A stretch of DNA of 64,000 bases from M55B177 sp034722275 (GTDB lineage: Bacteria > Chloroflexota > Dehalococcoidia > GIF9 > AB-539-J10), in NCBI GenBank assembly GCA_034722275.1, contig JAYENW010000012.1, forward strand, positions 1 through 64,000, written 5' to 3'. Below, in pieces: positions 27,157 through 36,313 of the stretch (its first letter is position 1; every line of letters begins with the position of its first letter). The notes beneath the pieces were generated by a model, which saw only the letters and a list, made by a program, of their open reading frames with translations, was not told where the DNA came from and searched no databases. A program made the position numbers and the translations under genes.

Positions 27157-27981
27157 TTGAGAAAGGGAATAAAGATACTGATTGGTGGTCTGGCTGTAGT
27201 GGGAATTCTGGCAGGTTCTCTTACTGGGGTTGCTATGGCAGCCAGCCCGGACAACACCGCTAACTCGCAAACTTGCCGGGCATCAGGTCAGGCTCAGGGA
27301 CAGGCAGCCCTCTGTGTTGAAGCTGTAAGCGAGCTTCTGGGACTTACCCCTGAGGAAATTCGAGACCTTCGTCAGGAGGGAAACAGCCTGGCAGAAATCG
27401 CTGCCGCCCAGGGAGTCAGCAAGGACGCTCTGGTAGAAACCATCATGACTGCTGAAAGAGAAGCCATTCAGCAAAAAGTGGCAGATGGCTGGCTGACACA
27501 GAAGCAGGCAGACCTTATCCTGGAGAAGCTGGAAAACCGAATTTATGGGGCAGTTGACAGGGAAGCTACTGGCCTTCGCCAAGGTGCCAGAATACGTCTC
27601 ATGAAATACCTGGCAAATCAGGTAAGGCAATTTCATCGCCATCAGGTGCGCATCTGTGCCGAACCTGTAAGCGACCTTCTGGGACTTACCCCTGAGGAAA
27701 TTCGAGACCTTCGTCAGGAGGGAAACAGCCTGGCAGAAATCGCTGCCGCCCAGGGAGTCAGCAAGGACGCTCTGGTAGAAACCATCATGACTGCTGAAAG
27801 AGAAGCCATTCAGCAAAAAGTGGCAGATGGCTGGCTGACACAGAAGCAGGCAGACCTTATCCTGAAGAAGCTGGAAAACCGAATTTATGGGGTAGTTGAC
27901 AGGGAAGCTACTGGCCTTCGCAGAGCAAGTCCGGAGACCAGACCGAGCAACGCTCACCACCAAGGCAGCAACTTCCACTGA
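27157..27981 (+). CDS. Secreted protein with two near-identical helical repeats
   Basis: A 274-residue exported protein starting at TTG 27157, 8 bases after AAAGGAGG. A signal peptide (ILIGGLAVVGILAGSLTGVAMA) ends near residue 28. The mature part holds two copies of an 85-residue module: LLGLTPEEIRDLRQEGNSL, AEIAAAQGVSKDALVETIM, KVADGWLTQKQADLILEKLE. LTPEEIRDLRQEG and LTQKQAD resemble repeats of secreted, often metal- or surface-associated DUF2680-like proteins; function unknown. Each copy starts after a single Cys (C52, and C166 in RICAEPVSD), which might pair. It lies 21 bases after the GNAT pseudogene. Confidence 0.7.
   Translation: MRKGIKILIGGLAVVGILAGSLTGVAMAASPDNTANSQTCRASGQAQGQAALCVEAVSELLGLTPEEIRDLRQEGNSLAEIAAAQGVSKDALVETIMTAEREAIQQKVADGWLTQKQADLILEKLENRIYGAVDREATGLRQGARIRLMKYLANQVRQFHRHQVRICAEPVSDLLGLTPEEIRDLRQEGNSLAEIAAAQGVSKDALVETIMTAEREAIQQKVADGWLTQKQADLILKKLENRIYGVVDREATGLRRASPETRPSNAHHQGSNFH
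27325..27921 (+). repeat. 342-bp tandem duplication inside the secreted protein gene
   Basis: Bases 27325-27579 and 27667-27921 are almost identical over 255 bases, offset by 342 bases (114 codons). Only a few differences are visible, for example GAGCTT/GACCTT near the start. The duplication is in frame and recent. Confidence 0.95.
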
Positions 27982-27999
27982 ATTGAACCACAAATCACA

Positions 28000-28032
28000 C
28001 AGGGAGAGGCAGAATTCATCTACCTCTCCCTG
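28000..28032 (+). terminator. Hairpin after the secreted protein gene
   Basis: CAGGGAGAGG pairs with CCTCTCCCTG around a 13-base loop, 19 bases after the stop. There is no T tract, so termination strength is uncertain. Confidence 0.4.
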
Positions 28033-28108
28033 CTGTTAAATATCTCATATAGCACAAGTGAAACGCAACCAGTATAATTAGCGTGATATCCATTATGCTA
28101 GATGGAGC

Positions 28109-28804
28109 GTGATGCACAGTAAAATTCTGGTAGTTGATGACGAAAGGGACATCGTTAATATCGTCAAAGCTTACCTTGAAAGAGAAGGCTATCAGGTTAT
28201 AGCTGCCTACGATGGCAGTGCTGCCCTGGAGACAGCACGTAAGCAGAAACCAGACCTGATAGTTCTGGACCTGATGCTTCCTGAGATTTCAGGGTGGGAT
28301 GTTGGTCGTATTTTGCACCAGGAATCAGATGTCCCCATCATCATGCTGACGGCACGCGACGAAGTAAGCGATAAAATCGTGGGGCTGGAACTGGGCGCAG
28401 ATGATTATGTCACCAAGCCATTTGACCCCAAGGAACTGGTATCACGTGTAAAAGCTGTGATGAGAAGAGCCCGGGCCAGAACGACACCGAAGTCGCTGCT
28501 CAAAGTCGGCGACCTGAGCATAGATTCAGACAAACGACTGGTGTATCGTGGCAGTAAACTCATCGAGCTGACATCAACAGAATTCGATATGCTGCGGGCA
28601 CTGGCTGAATATCCAGGACGCGTTTATAGCCGGATGCAACTGCTGGACAAGGTCCAGGGCGAAGCCTACGAGGGCTATGAACGCACCATTGATAGCCACA
28701 TAAAGAATATACGCAAAAAGGTCGAACCGGATCCGGACCACCCCAACTATATAATCACCGTCTACGGGGTAGGCTACAAAATACAGGAACACCATGATGC
28801 GTAG
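28109..28804 (+). CDS. OmpR/PhoB-type response regulator
   Basis: A 231-residue two-component regulator. Receiver domain at residues 5-118 with acidic pair DDERD, phospho-acceptor Asp in LIVLDLML and the Lys in VTKPF. A winged-helix DNA-binding domain follows (LIELTSTEFDMLRALAEYPGRVYSR to NYIITVYGVGYKIQ). Start is GTG 28109 or ATG 28112; the weak GGAG fits either. It overlaps the histidine kinase gene by 11 bases. The kinase has an extracytoplasmic sensor region, so the pair probably senses the envelope or medium; the target genes are unknown. Confidence 0.94.
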   Translation: MMHSKILVVDDERDIVNIVKAYLEREGYQVIAAYDGSAALETARKQKPDLIVLDLMLPEISGWDVGRILHQESDVPIIMLTARDEVSDKIVGLELGADDYVTKPFDPKELVSRVKAVMRRARARTTPKSLLKVGDLSIDSDKRLVYRGSKLIELTSTEFDMLRALAEYPGRVYSRMQLLDKVQGEAYEGYERTIDSHIKNIRKKVEPDPDHPNYIITVYGVGYKIQEHHDA

Positions 28805-30209
28805 TTTGAGCTGGAAGCTGGGAATCGCCCTGCTCCTTATCGTGGTGATTTCCATCGGGTTGATGGCATTTCTCATCAACTGGAGCACCACTCGCGCATT
28901 TCACCAGTATATTTACTATAGCAATCTGGCATACGCACAAAGAGTGGAAGAGGTGCTGAGCCAGTTCTATGCCAGTGAATATAGCTGGGATAAGGTACAG
29001 GAGCCCCTGAGCCATTCGTTAAGATCAAGAAACGACCGCCTGATTATCGTTGATAATCTCGGAACAATCGTCGGAGATACCTACAAAGCATGGCTGGGAA
29101 AAAGTGCCGGCGAGGTAGAATTGAATGATGGCATCCCTATCACCGTTTCAGGTAAAGAGGTGGGGACACTATACCTGACGCTCAATCCTACAGTCTGGGC
29201 AGGAAAAGGCTCTGTGGTAGGGCGGTTAAATGCCCGAGCACCCTTTCTAGATGCTGCCATGCAGGCTTTCCTCAAGCGCGTGAATACTTCACTGTGGATA
29301 GCCGGTATCATAGCAGTCGCAGTGGCCATCCTCATAGGTTTGATATTAACACGTCAGATTACAGAACCCATTCGTGCGCTCACCGCAGGAGCCCATAATA
29401 TAGCACGGAGACGCCTTGATTACCGCGTAAAGGTAAAATCAAAAGATGAGATCGGTGAACTTGCAGACTCCTTCAATGCCATGGCTTCCAGCCTGGATAA
29501 AAGTGAAAAATCGCGGCGGCAGCTTGTGGCCGATATCACCCATGAACTGCGCACGCCGCTCACAATAATAGAGGGGACTGTAGACGGCATAACGGATGGA
29601 GTCTTCCCGCCAGATACGGAGCACCTGGGTTCCATCAAAGAACAGACTGCTATGTTGACCCGGCTGACCGATGACCTGCGCGAGATTTCTCTGGCTGAAT
29701 CCGGACAACTGAAACTGGAACTTGCCTCCACCAACATGGTGGAACTGGTGCAGCGCAAAATATCGCAGGCAGAGCCGCTGGCCCGTGAAAAAAACATACA
29801 GCTTGAATTGAAAGCAGGTCAAGGAGTGCCGCAGGTGAACGTTGACGTCAGGCGGATGGAACAGGTCATCGCCAATTTGATTACCAACGCCATATGGCAC
29901 GTGCCTGGCGGAGGCAGCATCACGATTTCCCTGATGACGGCGGCTGGCGGCAGCGCACATGAGATCGAGAAGCCATCACTGATAGTTTCTGTTGCCGATA
30001 CTGGAGAAGGCATTACGCCCGAGCATCTGCCATATATCTTCGAACGCTTCTACCGGGCGGAGAGCTCCCGTTCCAAAAGCCAGGGAGGAGTGGGGCTGGG
30101 CCTGGCGATTGTCAAGCAAATGGTACAGGCGCATGGAGGTAAAGTCTGGGCCGAAAGCGAGCCCGGGAGGGGCAGCACATTCTTTATAGCGCTTCCTTTA
30201 GCAGGCTGA
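28794..30209 (+). CDS. Sensor histidine kinase with HAMP domain
   Basis: A 471-residue membrane histidine kinase. The first membrane helix (about residues 8-26) and the second (about 165-186) flank a 135-residue outer sensor region. A HAMP linker (ALTAGAHNIARRRLDYRVK) follows, then the HisKA box ADITHELRTPLTIIEG with phospho-accepting His, and the HATPase motifs N (VIANLITNAIWHV), G1 (VADTGEGI), F (FERFYRAESSR) and G2 (GGVGLGLAIVKQ). It should phosphorylate the regulator encoded just upstream, with which it is translationally coupled. Confidence 0.95.
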   Translation: MMRSLSWKLGIALLLIVVISIGLMAFLINWSTTRAFHQYIYYSNLAYAQRVEEVLSQFYASEYSWDKVQEPLSHSLRSRNDRLIIVDNLGTIVGDTYKAWLGKSAGEVELNDGIPITVSGKEVGTLYLTLNPTVWAGKGSVVGRLNARAPFLDAAMQAFLKRVNTSLWIAGIIAVAVAILIGLILTRQITEPIRALTAGAHNIARRRLDYRVKVKSKDEIGELADSFNAMASSLDKSEKSRRQLVADITHELRTPLTIIEGTVDGITDGVFPPDTEHLGSIKEQTAMLTRLTDDLREISLAESGQLKLELASTNMVELVQRKISQAEPLAREKNIQLELKAGQGVPQVNVDVRRMEQVIANLITNAIWHVPGGGSITISLMTAAGGSAHEIEKPSLIVSVADTGEGITPEHLPYIFERFYRAESSRSKSQGGVGLGLAIVKQMVQAHGGKVWAESEPGRGSTFFIALPLAG

Positions 30210-30373
30210 GCCGCGCTGAATCCCTATCCTCAAGCCACTCTGAGCAAAAAATCATACAGCATCAATGATGACTCTGATAACTCTGAGATTGCCTCGAGCA
30301 GCGTGTTAGGTGTAAACTCAGAGTTTCCATTCCAAACTCACTGATGTAATTAACAGAGAGGAGGATTTTATTT

Positions 30374-31630
30374 TTGCCACCCTGGCCTGACTCTGATCCA
30401 GCGCCACGAAAAGAAAGATTCTACTATGGCTGGGTTGTGGTGCTGGCTCTGCTGGTTATTGGAATTATTTGCTTCGGCGTACATTATTCCTTCGGTGTAT
30501 TTTTCAAGCCCTTACAGGAGGAACTTGGCTGGAGTCGAACAGCAACCTCAGGAATTTATTCTGCCTATGTGGCGCTTTCTGCCCTTTTTGCTGTTATCAG
30601 CGGTTGGGCTCTGGACAGATATGGCGCCAAGGTGATTTTCATGGCCATGGGTGTATTTACCACCGCAGGGCTGTTATTAACCAGCCAGGTGAGCAGCCCC
30701 TGGCAAATATTTGTAACTTACAGCTTGCTGCTGGCAATAGGAACAGGAGGAATTTATGTTGTTTCTATGGCAACAGTGAACAGGTGGTTTGCCAAAAGGC
30801 GTGGCCTGGCCCTGGGTATCGTTGGCTTGGCATCCCCCATGGGCATGATGGTCATGAACCCACTGGCAGCCTACTTTATTGCCAGCTACAACTGGAAAAC
30901 CTCTTTTCTCATCATAGGCCTGATGGCCTTTTTTATCATAATTCCCTGCAGTCAATTGCTCAGAAAGTCTCCCAGCGAGATAGCAAGCTCGTCTCAGCAC
31001 AACAAGCTGGAGGCCACCGATTGCGATTCTTCTTCGGAAGGGCTTTCCCCCCATCAGGCACTGAGGACAAGAAATTTCTGGCTGCTGCTTTCGATAATGT
31101 TTCTGCTTTCCTCATGTACCTATGTAATAACGGCTCATTTAGTTCCGCACGCTATTGACCTTGATATTCCCCCTATCCAGGCAGCATCCTTATTCAGTGT
31201 CCTTGGCGGCGCAGCAATAGCAGGCAGATTGCTGTTGGGCAGAGCTTCAGATACTATCGGCAGAAAACGAGCTTATCTTATTTGCTCACTGTTAATGGCA
31301 GTGTCAATGCTGTGGCTCATCAAGGCATCAGACTTATGGATGTTCTATGTGTTTGCCATCATTTTTGGCTTTGGCACTGGAGGGCTTGCCCCGGTTAATG
31401 CCGCTTTCCTTGGTGATACTTTCGGACTGCGTCATATCGGATTGATCATGGGATTGATCGAAATCGGCTGGCAGACAGGCGCTGCCGCAGGCGCAATTCT
31501 GGCCGGGTATATCTTTGATATCAGCGGCGGCTACACTTTTGCCTTTATCGCTGGACTAACAGCCTCACTGCTGGTAGCACTGCTGGTCCTCTTCCTGAAA
31601 GAACAAAACCCTTCGACTTCTTCTCAATAG
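30374..31630 (+). CDS. MFS transporter, OFA/monocarboxylate-type
   Basis: A 418-residue 12-helix major facilitator carrier. The start FYYGWVVVLALLVIGIICFG and GVFFKPLQEELGWSR are typical of the oxalate/formate antiporter and monocarboxylate group. The loop 2-3 motif GWALDRYGAK and the matching GRLLLGRASDTIGRKRA are present. Substrate is probably a small organic acid anion, not determined from sequence. It starts at TTG 30374 after GAGAGGAGG. The 164 bases upstream contain a partial CTGAGATTGCCTCGAGC element related to the dispersed repeats. Confidence 0.88.
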   Translation: MPPWPDSDPAPRKERFYYGWVVVLALLVIGIICFGVHYSFGVFFKPLQEELGWSRTATSGIYSAYVALSALFAVISGWALDRYGAKVIFMAMGVFTTAGLLLTSQVSSPWQIFVTYSLLLAIGTGGIYVVSMATVNRWFAKRRGLALGIVGLASPMGMMVMNPLAAYFIASYNWKTSFLIIGLMAFFIIIPCSQLLRKSPSEIASSSQHNKLEATDCDSSSEGLSPHQALRTRNFWLLLSIMFLLSSCTYVITAHLVPHAIDLDIPPIQAASLFSVLGGAAIAGRLLLGRASDTIGRKRAYLICSLLMAVSMLWLIKASDLWMFYVFAIIFGFGTGGLAPVNAAFLGDTFGLRHIGLIMGLIEIGWQTGAAAGAILAGYIFDISGGYTFAFIAGLTASLLVALLVLFLKEQNPSTSSQ

Positions 31631-31663
31631 CTCTGCTTATCAGGCACGATACGCCGTCATAAG

Positions 31664-31692
31664 TTGACAAAAATAAATAGATAAGATATATT
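31664..31692 (+). promoter_or_regulatory. Promoter of the marR-ABC operon
   Basis: Consensus TTGACA (31664-31669), a 17-base spacer and TATATT (31687-31692). This is the best sigma-70 match in the window; transcription should start near 31699, within the operator. Confidence 0.8.
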
Positions 31693-31708
31693 TGCAAAAT
31701 GCAAATAT
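31688..31708. promoter_or_regulatory. Palindromic MarR operator overlapping the -10 box
   Basis: ATATTTGCA-aaa-TGCAAATAT is a perfect 9+3+9 inverted repeat that covers the -10 box and the expected start of transcription. Binding here would block the promoter, as expected for MarR autorepression. Confidence 0.8.
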
Positions 31709-31735
31709 TCTAATATGGAAATTGATGGAGGTGAT

Positions 31736-32245
31736 ATGAAGCAAGCATCTTATGCTGACCAAGTAACCACCCTGGTGCAGGGATTCGTGCAGATTTGGAA
31801 TAAATTTGAAGCCATGTCGTATGATGAACTGGCCAAAACCGAGAGCCGTTTCGAGGGAATAAGTTCTGGAAATGAGCCTCACCCCCATGCTAACTATGAG
31901 CTTTTCTACCGTGTTAGCAGTTGTATCCATCAAAAGCATAATTTGACAATGGGAGAATTAAGCAGCGCCCTTTCAGTGCCGCTCAGCACAGCAACGCGGA
32001 TAGTTGACTGGCTGGTAGCTGGCGGATATGTGCAGAGATTACCCGACCCCAAAGACAGGCGCGTGGTCCGGGTAGTTCTCTCAAATATTGGCAAGGAACT
32101 TCACCAGGCTATTGAGAGTTATACCGGGAAGCGCGTTCAGCAGATCTTATCCTGCCTCACAGCCGAAGAGCAGGCCGCCCTCTTTGCTCTCTTCCACAAA
32201 ATTGTAGCTGCTTTGAAGGGAATGACCAGTAAAAATTTGTTGTAG
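31736..32245 (+). CDS. MarR family transcriptional regulator
   Basis: A 169-residue MarR-type repressor. The winged helix is MGELSSALSVPLSTATRIVDWLVAGGYVQRL followed by the wing DPKDRRVVRVVLSNIGKEL. N- and C-terminal helices form the usual dimer interface. ATG 31736 is preferred to the in-frame ATG 31715 because GGAGGTGAT lies immediately before it. It heads an operon with an ABC permease (15-nt gap) and ATPase. A perfect palindrome over the promoter suggests that it represses the operon until a ligand, probably a toxic compound, releases it. Confidence 0.92.
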   Translation: MKQASYADQVTTLVQGFVQIWNKFEAMSYDELAKTESRFEGISSGNEPHPHANYELFYRVSSCIHQKHNLTMGELSSALSVPLSTATRIVDWLVAGGYVQRLPDPKDRRVVRVVLSNIGKELHQAIESYTGKRVQQILSCLTAEEQAALFALFHKIVAALKGMTSKNLL

Positions 32246-32260
32246 CCTGGTATTTTCACA

Positions 32261-33529
32261 ATGAAATATATCTCCATAAAGTCAGTAATGGGAAATCTGG
32301 CGATATCTTTCTTTCTGGCATTTAAGTCAATTGTCAGAGGAAACAGATGGGTGTCAATCCTGCTTGTCCTGGTCATGTCTTTCAGTTTTGTCAACCTGAT
32401 TTTCACATCATCTACCATTTCCGGGGTAATGCATACTATGGATGAACAAATAATCAATACCATGTTCTCCAATGTTGTCATCAGCCCTGGGGAAAACAAA
32501 TACTATATTGACCATGTGAGCCAGATGGAACAGAAAATAGAACAGGTTCCAGGCGTAGCTGGAGTCGCAGCTCACTTAAACAACAGCGCTTTTATTGAAC
32601 ATAAGTGGAAGGAAAAGGATTCCCCAACGGATAAAGGTAAAGGTGGCACCTGGGAGGTGATCGGTATTGACCCGGGACAGGAAGCCAATGTCACCACTAT
32701 TCACAGCCAGATTGTTGAAGGCAGTTATCTTGATGATGGCGACCGCGATGAAATCGTTCTGGGCACAGAAATAGCTGGCGGCGACAGCGCACAAACCGAG
32801 CCATTTCTCACATTGGGAGGAGTGAGAATCGGTGACAAAGTACGCCTGACCTATCACAATGGCGTTCAGCGGGAATATACAGTGAAAGGAATCTTTCGCT
32901 CACGGGATCTGCAAGCAGACCTTCTAGCATTTGTTACTCAAAAGGAGCTGGCATCGGTGATGGGCAGGAATGTCTTTTATAACAGAGCCAGTCAGATTCT
33001 GGTCAAAGCTGAGCCCGGCGTTGATGAGAATCGTCTTATTGAAGAATTCAAAGCCTTGGGTATCGAGGGAGAGATCCGGAGCTGGCAGGAATATGGCGGC
33101 GCCATTCGCGGTACGATCTCAACTTTCGAGATTATTGGTTCACTTATCAACGCCGTTGGACTGATAGTGGCTGCTATCGTGATGTTTATTGTGATTTATA
33201 TCAATGTCATCAGCAAAAGGCGGCAGATTGGTATCATGCGCGCCATCGGCATCGCTCGGGGTACCATAATCGGGTCTTATCTTATCCAGGCTCTATTCTA
33301 CGCTGCTTTCGGCGTATTCTTAGGCTGGCTTGCAGTTCGCTTTTTGCTTTTACCTTATTCCGTCACCAATCCACTCGATTTACCGATAGGACTGGTGAGT
33401 TTGACCGCGCAGCCCTTAACCATGGGAACTTCTACAATAGGCCTAATTTTAGCTGCCATGCTGGCGGGAGTTGTTCCTGCCTGGGCTATTATGAAACAAA
33501 GTATCATCAAATCTATCTGGGGGGCCTGA
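32261..33529 (+). CDS. FtsX/MacB-type ABC transporter permease
   Basis: A 422-residue permease. One N-terminal helix (about 28-50), a large extracytoplasmic domain (about 55-285) and three C-terminal helices with SKRRQIGIMRAIGIARGTIIGSYLIQAL form the FtsX fold of MacB/LolCDE-type transporters. Such systems act as mechanotransmitters or export lipids, peptides and drugs rather than import. Its ATPase is encoded 4 bases downstream and MarR upstream, so it is probably an inducible exporter. Confidence 0.92.
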   Translation: MKYISIKSVMGNLAISFFLAFKSIVRGNRWVSILLVLVMSFSFVNLIFTSSTISGVMHTMDEQIINTMFSNVVISPGENKYYIDHVSQMEQKIEQVPGVAGVAAHLNNSAFIEHKWKEKDSPTDKGKGGTWEVIGIDPGQEANVTTIHSQIVEGSYLDDGDRDEIVLGTEIAGGDSAQTEPFLTLGGVRIGDKVRLTYHNGVQREYTVKGIFRSRDLQADLLAFVTQKELASVMGRNVFYNRASQILVKAEPGVDENRLIEEFKALGIEGEIRSWQEYGGAIRGTISTFEIIGSLINAVGLIVAAIVMFIVIYINVISKRRQIGIMRAIGIARGTIIGSYLIQALFYAAFGVFLGWLAVRFLLLPYSVTNPLDLPIGLVSLTAQPLTMGTSTIGLILAAMLAGVVPAWAIMKQSIIKSIWGA

Positions 33530-33533
33530 TTTT

Positions 33534-34208
33534 ATGATTGTGGCGCGAGATTTGCACAAAATTTATGGACATGGCCTTTCTGCCACCCACGCCTTAAAAG
33601 GCATCAACCTGGCAGTTAAAGCCGGTGAATTTGTGGCCATTATGGGCCGGAGCGGCTCGGGAAAATCAACCCTGCTGCACTCTCTGGGACTGCTGGACAA
33701 GCCAACAAGCGGAGAGATTTATATTGAAGATACAGATGTGCTGAAATTAACCGAACAGGAAAGAGCCAGATTCCGCCTGGAAAGGCTGGGCTATGTTTTC
33801 CAGGAATACTCTCTGCTTGGTGAACTGACAATCCTGGAAAACGTTTACCTGCCTGCTCTTTGCTCTACCCGACAGAACAACTATAAGAAACGCGCCGCAG
33901 AGATATTGCAGATTGTTGGCCTCGGGGAAAGGCTGACGCATTACCCCAGTGAAGTGTCCGGTGGTGAACAGCAGAGAGTAGCTATCGCCCGCGCTCTCAT
34001 CAATGAACCAAGAACTTTATTCGCCGATGAGCCAACAGCAAGCCTGGATGCAAGTTCAGCAAGAGTTATTCTGGAATTATTTAAGAGACTGAATAAAGAC
34101 CTAGGACAAACGATTGTTATGGTAACGCACGAGCCTGAAGACGAACAATATGTGGATAGAGTAATCTGGCTGAAGGATGGGCTTGTGGAAAAGGAAATGC
34201 CACAGTAA
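33534..34208 (+). CDS. ABC transporter ATPase, MacB/LolD type
   Basis: A 224-residue ATPase with Walker A GRSGSGKST, Q-loop VFQEYSLLGELTILEN, signature VSGGEQQRVAIARAL, Walker B TLFADEPTASLD and H-loop VMVTHEPEDE. The pattern matches the LolD/MacB/FtsE class that partners FtsX-type permeases. It pairs with the preceding permease. Last gene of the MarR-controlled operon. Confidence 0.95.
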   Translation: MIVARDLHKIYGHGLSATHALKGINLAVKAGEFVAIMGRSGSGKSTLLHSLGLLDKPTSGEIYIEDTDVLKLTEQERARFRLERLGYVFQEYSLLGELTILENVYLPALCSTRQNNYKKRAAEILQIVGLGERLTHYPSEVSGGEQQRVAIARALINEPRTLFADEPTASLDASSARVILELFKRLNKDLGQTIVMVTHEPEDEQYVDRVIWLKDGLVEKEMPQ

Positions 34209-34319
34209 GGTAAAATAGAGCGATGCTTCGGCGAGGAGACCATTCTCAAGAAAAGCCTGAGCTACGATGCGGACTGCTTTGACAGTCATGGGCTTCGGTA
34301 TTATAGTAATCTCCAGCCA

Positions 34320-36017
34320 ATGCCCCACTGGCGCGCTGCGATATTCGAGCTGGGGCAAACCAGGAAGCGGAGTTTACGAAACATGCCATCACCGGGGTTA
34401 ACATCAAAGAAAGAGACAAGAAGGAGGGGAAGACCCGCCGCCAGGAGGAAGGCCCAAAGAGGAAGCAAGCAGCCGTCAATAGATATAAACGACCGGTTCA
34501 GACAAGCCCTGGATATGATGGAATGTACCAGCAGGAGTACTTTCATCACCGGTCGGGCAGGCACAGGTAAGTCAACGCTGCTGAGCTATTTCCACCATGC
34601 CACAGAAAAGAAAGTCGCGGTGTTAGCTCCCACAGGTGTCGCTGCTCTCAATGTTAAAGGGCAGACTATCCATTCTTTCTTTGGGTTCAAGCCCAACATC
34701 ACCCTTGAACGGGTCAGAAAAGTCCGTTTCAGCGATGAGAAAAAGAATATCTACAAGAAGCTGGATGCAATTGTCATCGATGAAATTTCGATGGTGAGAG
34801 CTGATTTGCTCGATTGTGTGGACAAATTCCTGCGGCTCAATGGGCCGAGGGGAGACCGTCCTTTCGGCGGGATTCAGATGATCTTTTTCGGCGACCTCTA
34901 CCAGCTGCCCCCCGTCACTGCTGGCACTGAAAAGGTAGTCTTCAGGTCATTTTACAAGACCCCGTACTTCTATAGCGCAAAGGTATTCGATTCCTTCGAA
35001 ATGGAATTCATAGAACTGGAAAAAGTTTACCGTCAGCATGATGAACAATTCCTCAGCCTGCTCAATTCTATCCGGAACAATTCGATTGCCGAAGACGGGT
35101 TAGAGCTTCTCAATCAAAGGCATATGCCTCAATTCGAACCGCCTCCGAACGACTTTTACATCTACCTGACTACAACCAACAAACTTGCAGAGCAGATTAA
35201 TGCCTCACAGCTTGCGAAATTGAAAGGAAAACTCTATGCCTTCACTGCCAGCATCGGAGGAGAGTTTGGTGACAAAAACCTGCCTACGGCGATTGACCTT
35301 CAAATCAAGGTAGGGGCACAAATCATGCTGGTAAACAACGATGCCGATGGTCGCTGGGTTAATGGCAGCGTCGGGAAAATCACCAGGATAACCCAGGATA
35401 AGAATGAGGAGGATGTCATCATCGCTGAACTGGCTCACGGTAAAACTGTAGAGATTACACCTTATACATGGGAGATTTTCAGGTTCTTCGTCGAGGGAGG
35501 GCAACTGCAGTCAGAGGTCATTGGCAGGTTCGAACAGTACCCGCTGATGTTGGCCTGGGCAGTAACCATCCACAAGAGCCAGGGAAAGACCTTCGATAAG
35601 GTGATCATTGATATTGGGAAAGGGACATTTTCTTATGGGCAGATTTATGTAGCATTGAGCCGATGCACCACACTGGATGGTATTATACTGAGGAAACCTA
35701 TTCTGAAGAAACACATCTGGACAGATTACAAGGTAGTGGATTTCCTGACAAAGTACCAGTACAAGAAAGCAGAGCAATCCTATCCAGTCAATGATAAAGT
35801 TGAAGCGATTAGAAAAGCAATTGAGAATGAGTCCGCATTGCAGATAGTATACCTCAAGCCTAACGATGAGAAAACGAGGAGAACAATCAGGCCAGAAACA
35901 GTGGGAGAAATGGAATACCGCGGTAAGAAGTACCTTGGTATGCGGGCATTCTGCATGAAGCGGAATGAGGAAAGAACTTTCCGCATTGACAGGATACTGG
36001 AGATAGAAGAGGCCTGA
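34320..36017 (+). CDS. PIF1-like helicase with C-terminal WYL-like domain
   Basis: A 565-residue superfamily 1B helicase. A basic tail (about residues 20-55) precedes Walker A TGRAGTGKST, motif Ia APTGVAALNVKGQTIHSFF, Walker B VIDEISMV, the PIF1 signature FGDLYQLPP, and motifs V/VI VTIHKSQGKTF and VALSRCT. The last 70 residues (LQIVYLKPNDEK to EERTFRIDRILEIE) resemble a WYL domain, a ligand- or nucleic-acid-sensing fold common in defence regulators. Start is uncertain: ATG 34320 or ATG 34383, neither with a good ribosome binding site. The frame stays open back to the ABC stop at 34208, and the 37 extra codons look coding, so an upstream part may be lost. Confidence 0.87.
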   Translation: MPHWRAAIFELGQTRKRSLRNMPSPGLTSKKETRRRGRPAARRKAQRGSKQPSIDINDRFRQALDMMECTSRSTFITGRAGTGKSTLLSYFHHATEKKVAVLAPTGVAALNVKGQTIHSFFGFKPNITLERVRKVRFSDEKKNIYKKLDAIVIDEISMVRADLLDCVDKFLRLNGPRGDRPFGGIQMIFFGDLYQLPPVTAGTEKVVFRSFYKTPYFYSAKVFDSFEMEFIELEKVYRQHDEQFLSLLNSIRNNSIAEDGLELLNQRHMPQFEPPPNDFYIYLTTTNKLAEQINASQLAKLKGKLYAFTASIGGEFGDKNLPTAIDLQIKVGAQIMLVNNDADGRWVNGSVGKITRITQDKNEEDVIIAELAHGKTVEITPYTWEIFRFFVEGGQLQSEVIGRFEQYPLMLAWAVTIHKSQGKTFDKVIIDIGKGTFSYGQIYVALSRCTTLDGIILRKPILKKHIWTDYKVVDFLTKYQYKKAEQSYPVNDKVEAIRKAIENESALQIVYLKPNDEKTRRTIRPETVGEMEYRGKKYLGMRAFCMKRNEERTFRIDRILEIEEA

Positions 36018-36313
36018 GGGAAACTCATTTATGTGTTAGCGCGTTCTATGGCGCAATCTGGCGAGGACACTTCAACTGGATGGCTGAGTTGTATTGTTGA
36101 TTATCGTGATGGCACCTTTCAGCGGAATGTGCATCCCGCAGGCATGGCCATATAATAGAGGCACGGATGAGAGCAAATATAAAAATCGGCAAGGTCAGAA
36201 TATCCTATGATGCCTGTCTAACCATAGAGGTGTACTTCAGAATTAGAAATCATCTCTCCTCTCAGGCTTATCTTGTATTGGAAGAGACCTTCGGCTTACA
36301 ATGACACAGGGAA
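36018..36313. other. Intergenic region with decayed coding traces
   Basis: No solid gene in these 296 bases. The plus-strand segment 36064-36123 reads EDTSTGWLSCIVDYRDGTFQR, part of which recurs in the 42.2-42.5 kb gap. A TATAAT at 36151 precedes a 45-codon ORF (36167-36304) that ends in a copy of the CCTTCGGCTTACAATGACA repeat; I do not trust it as a gene. Confidence 0.35.
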
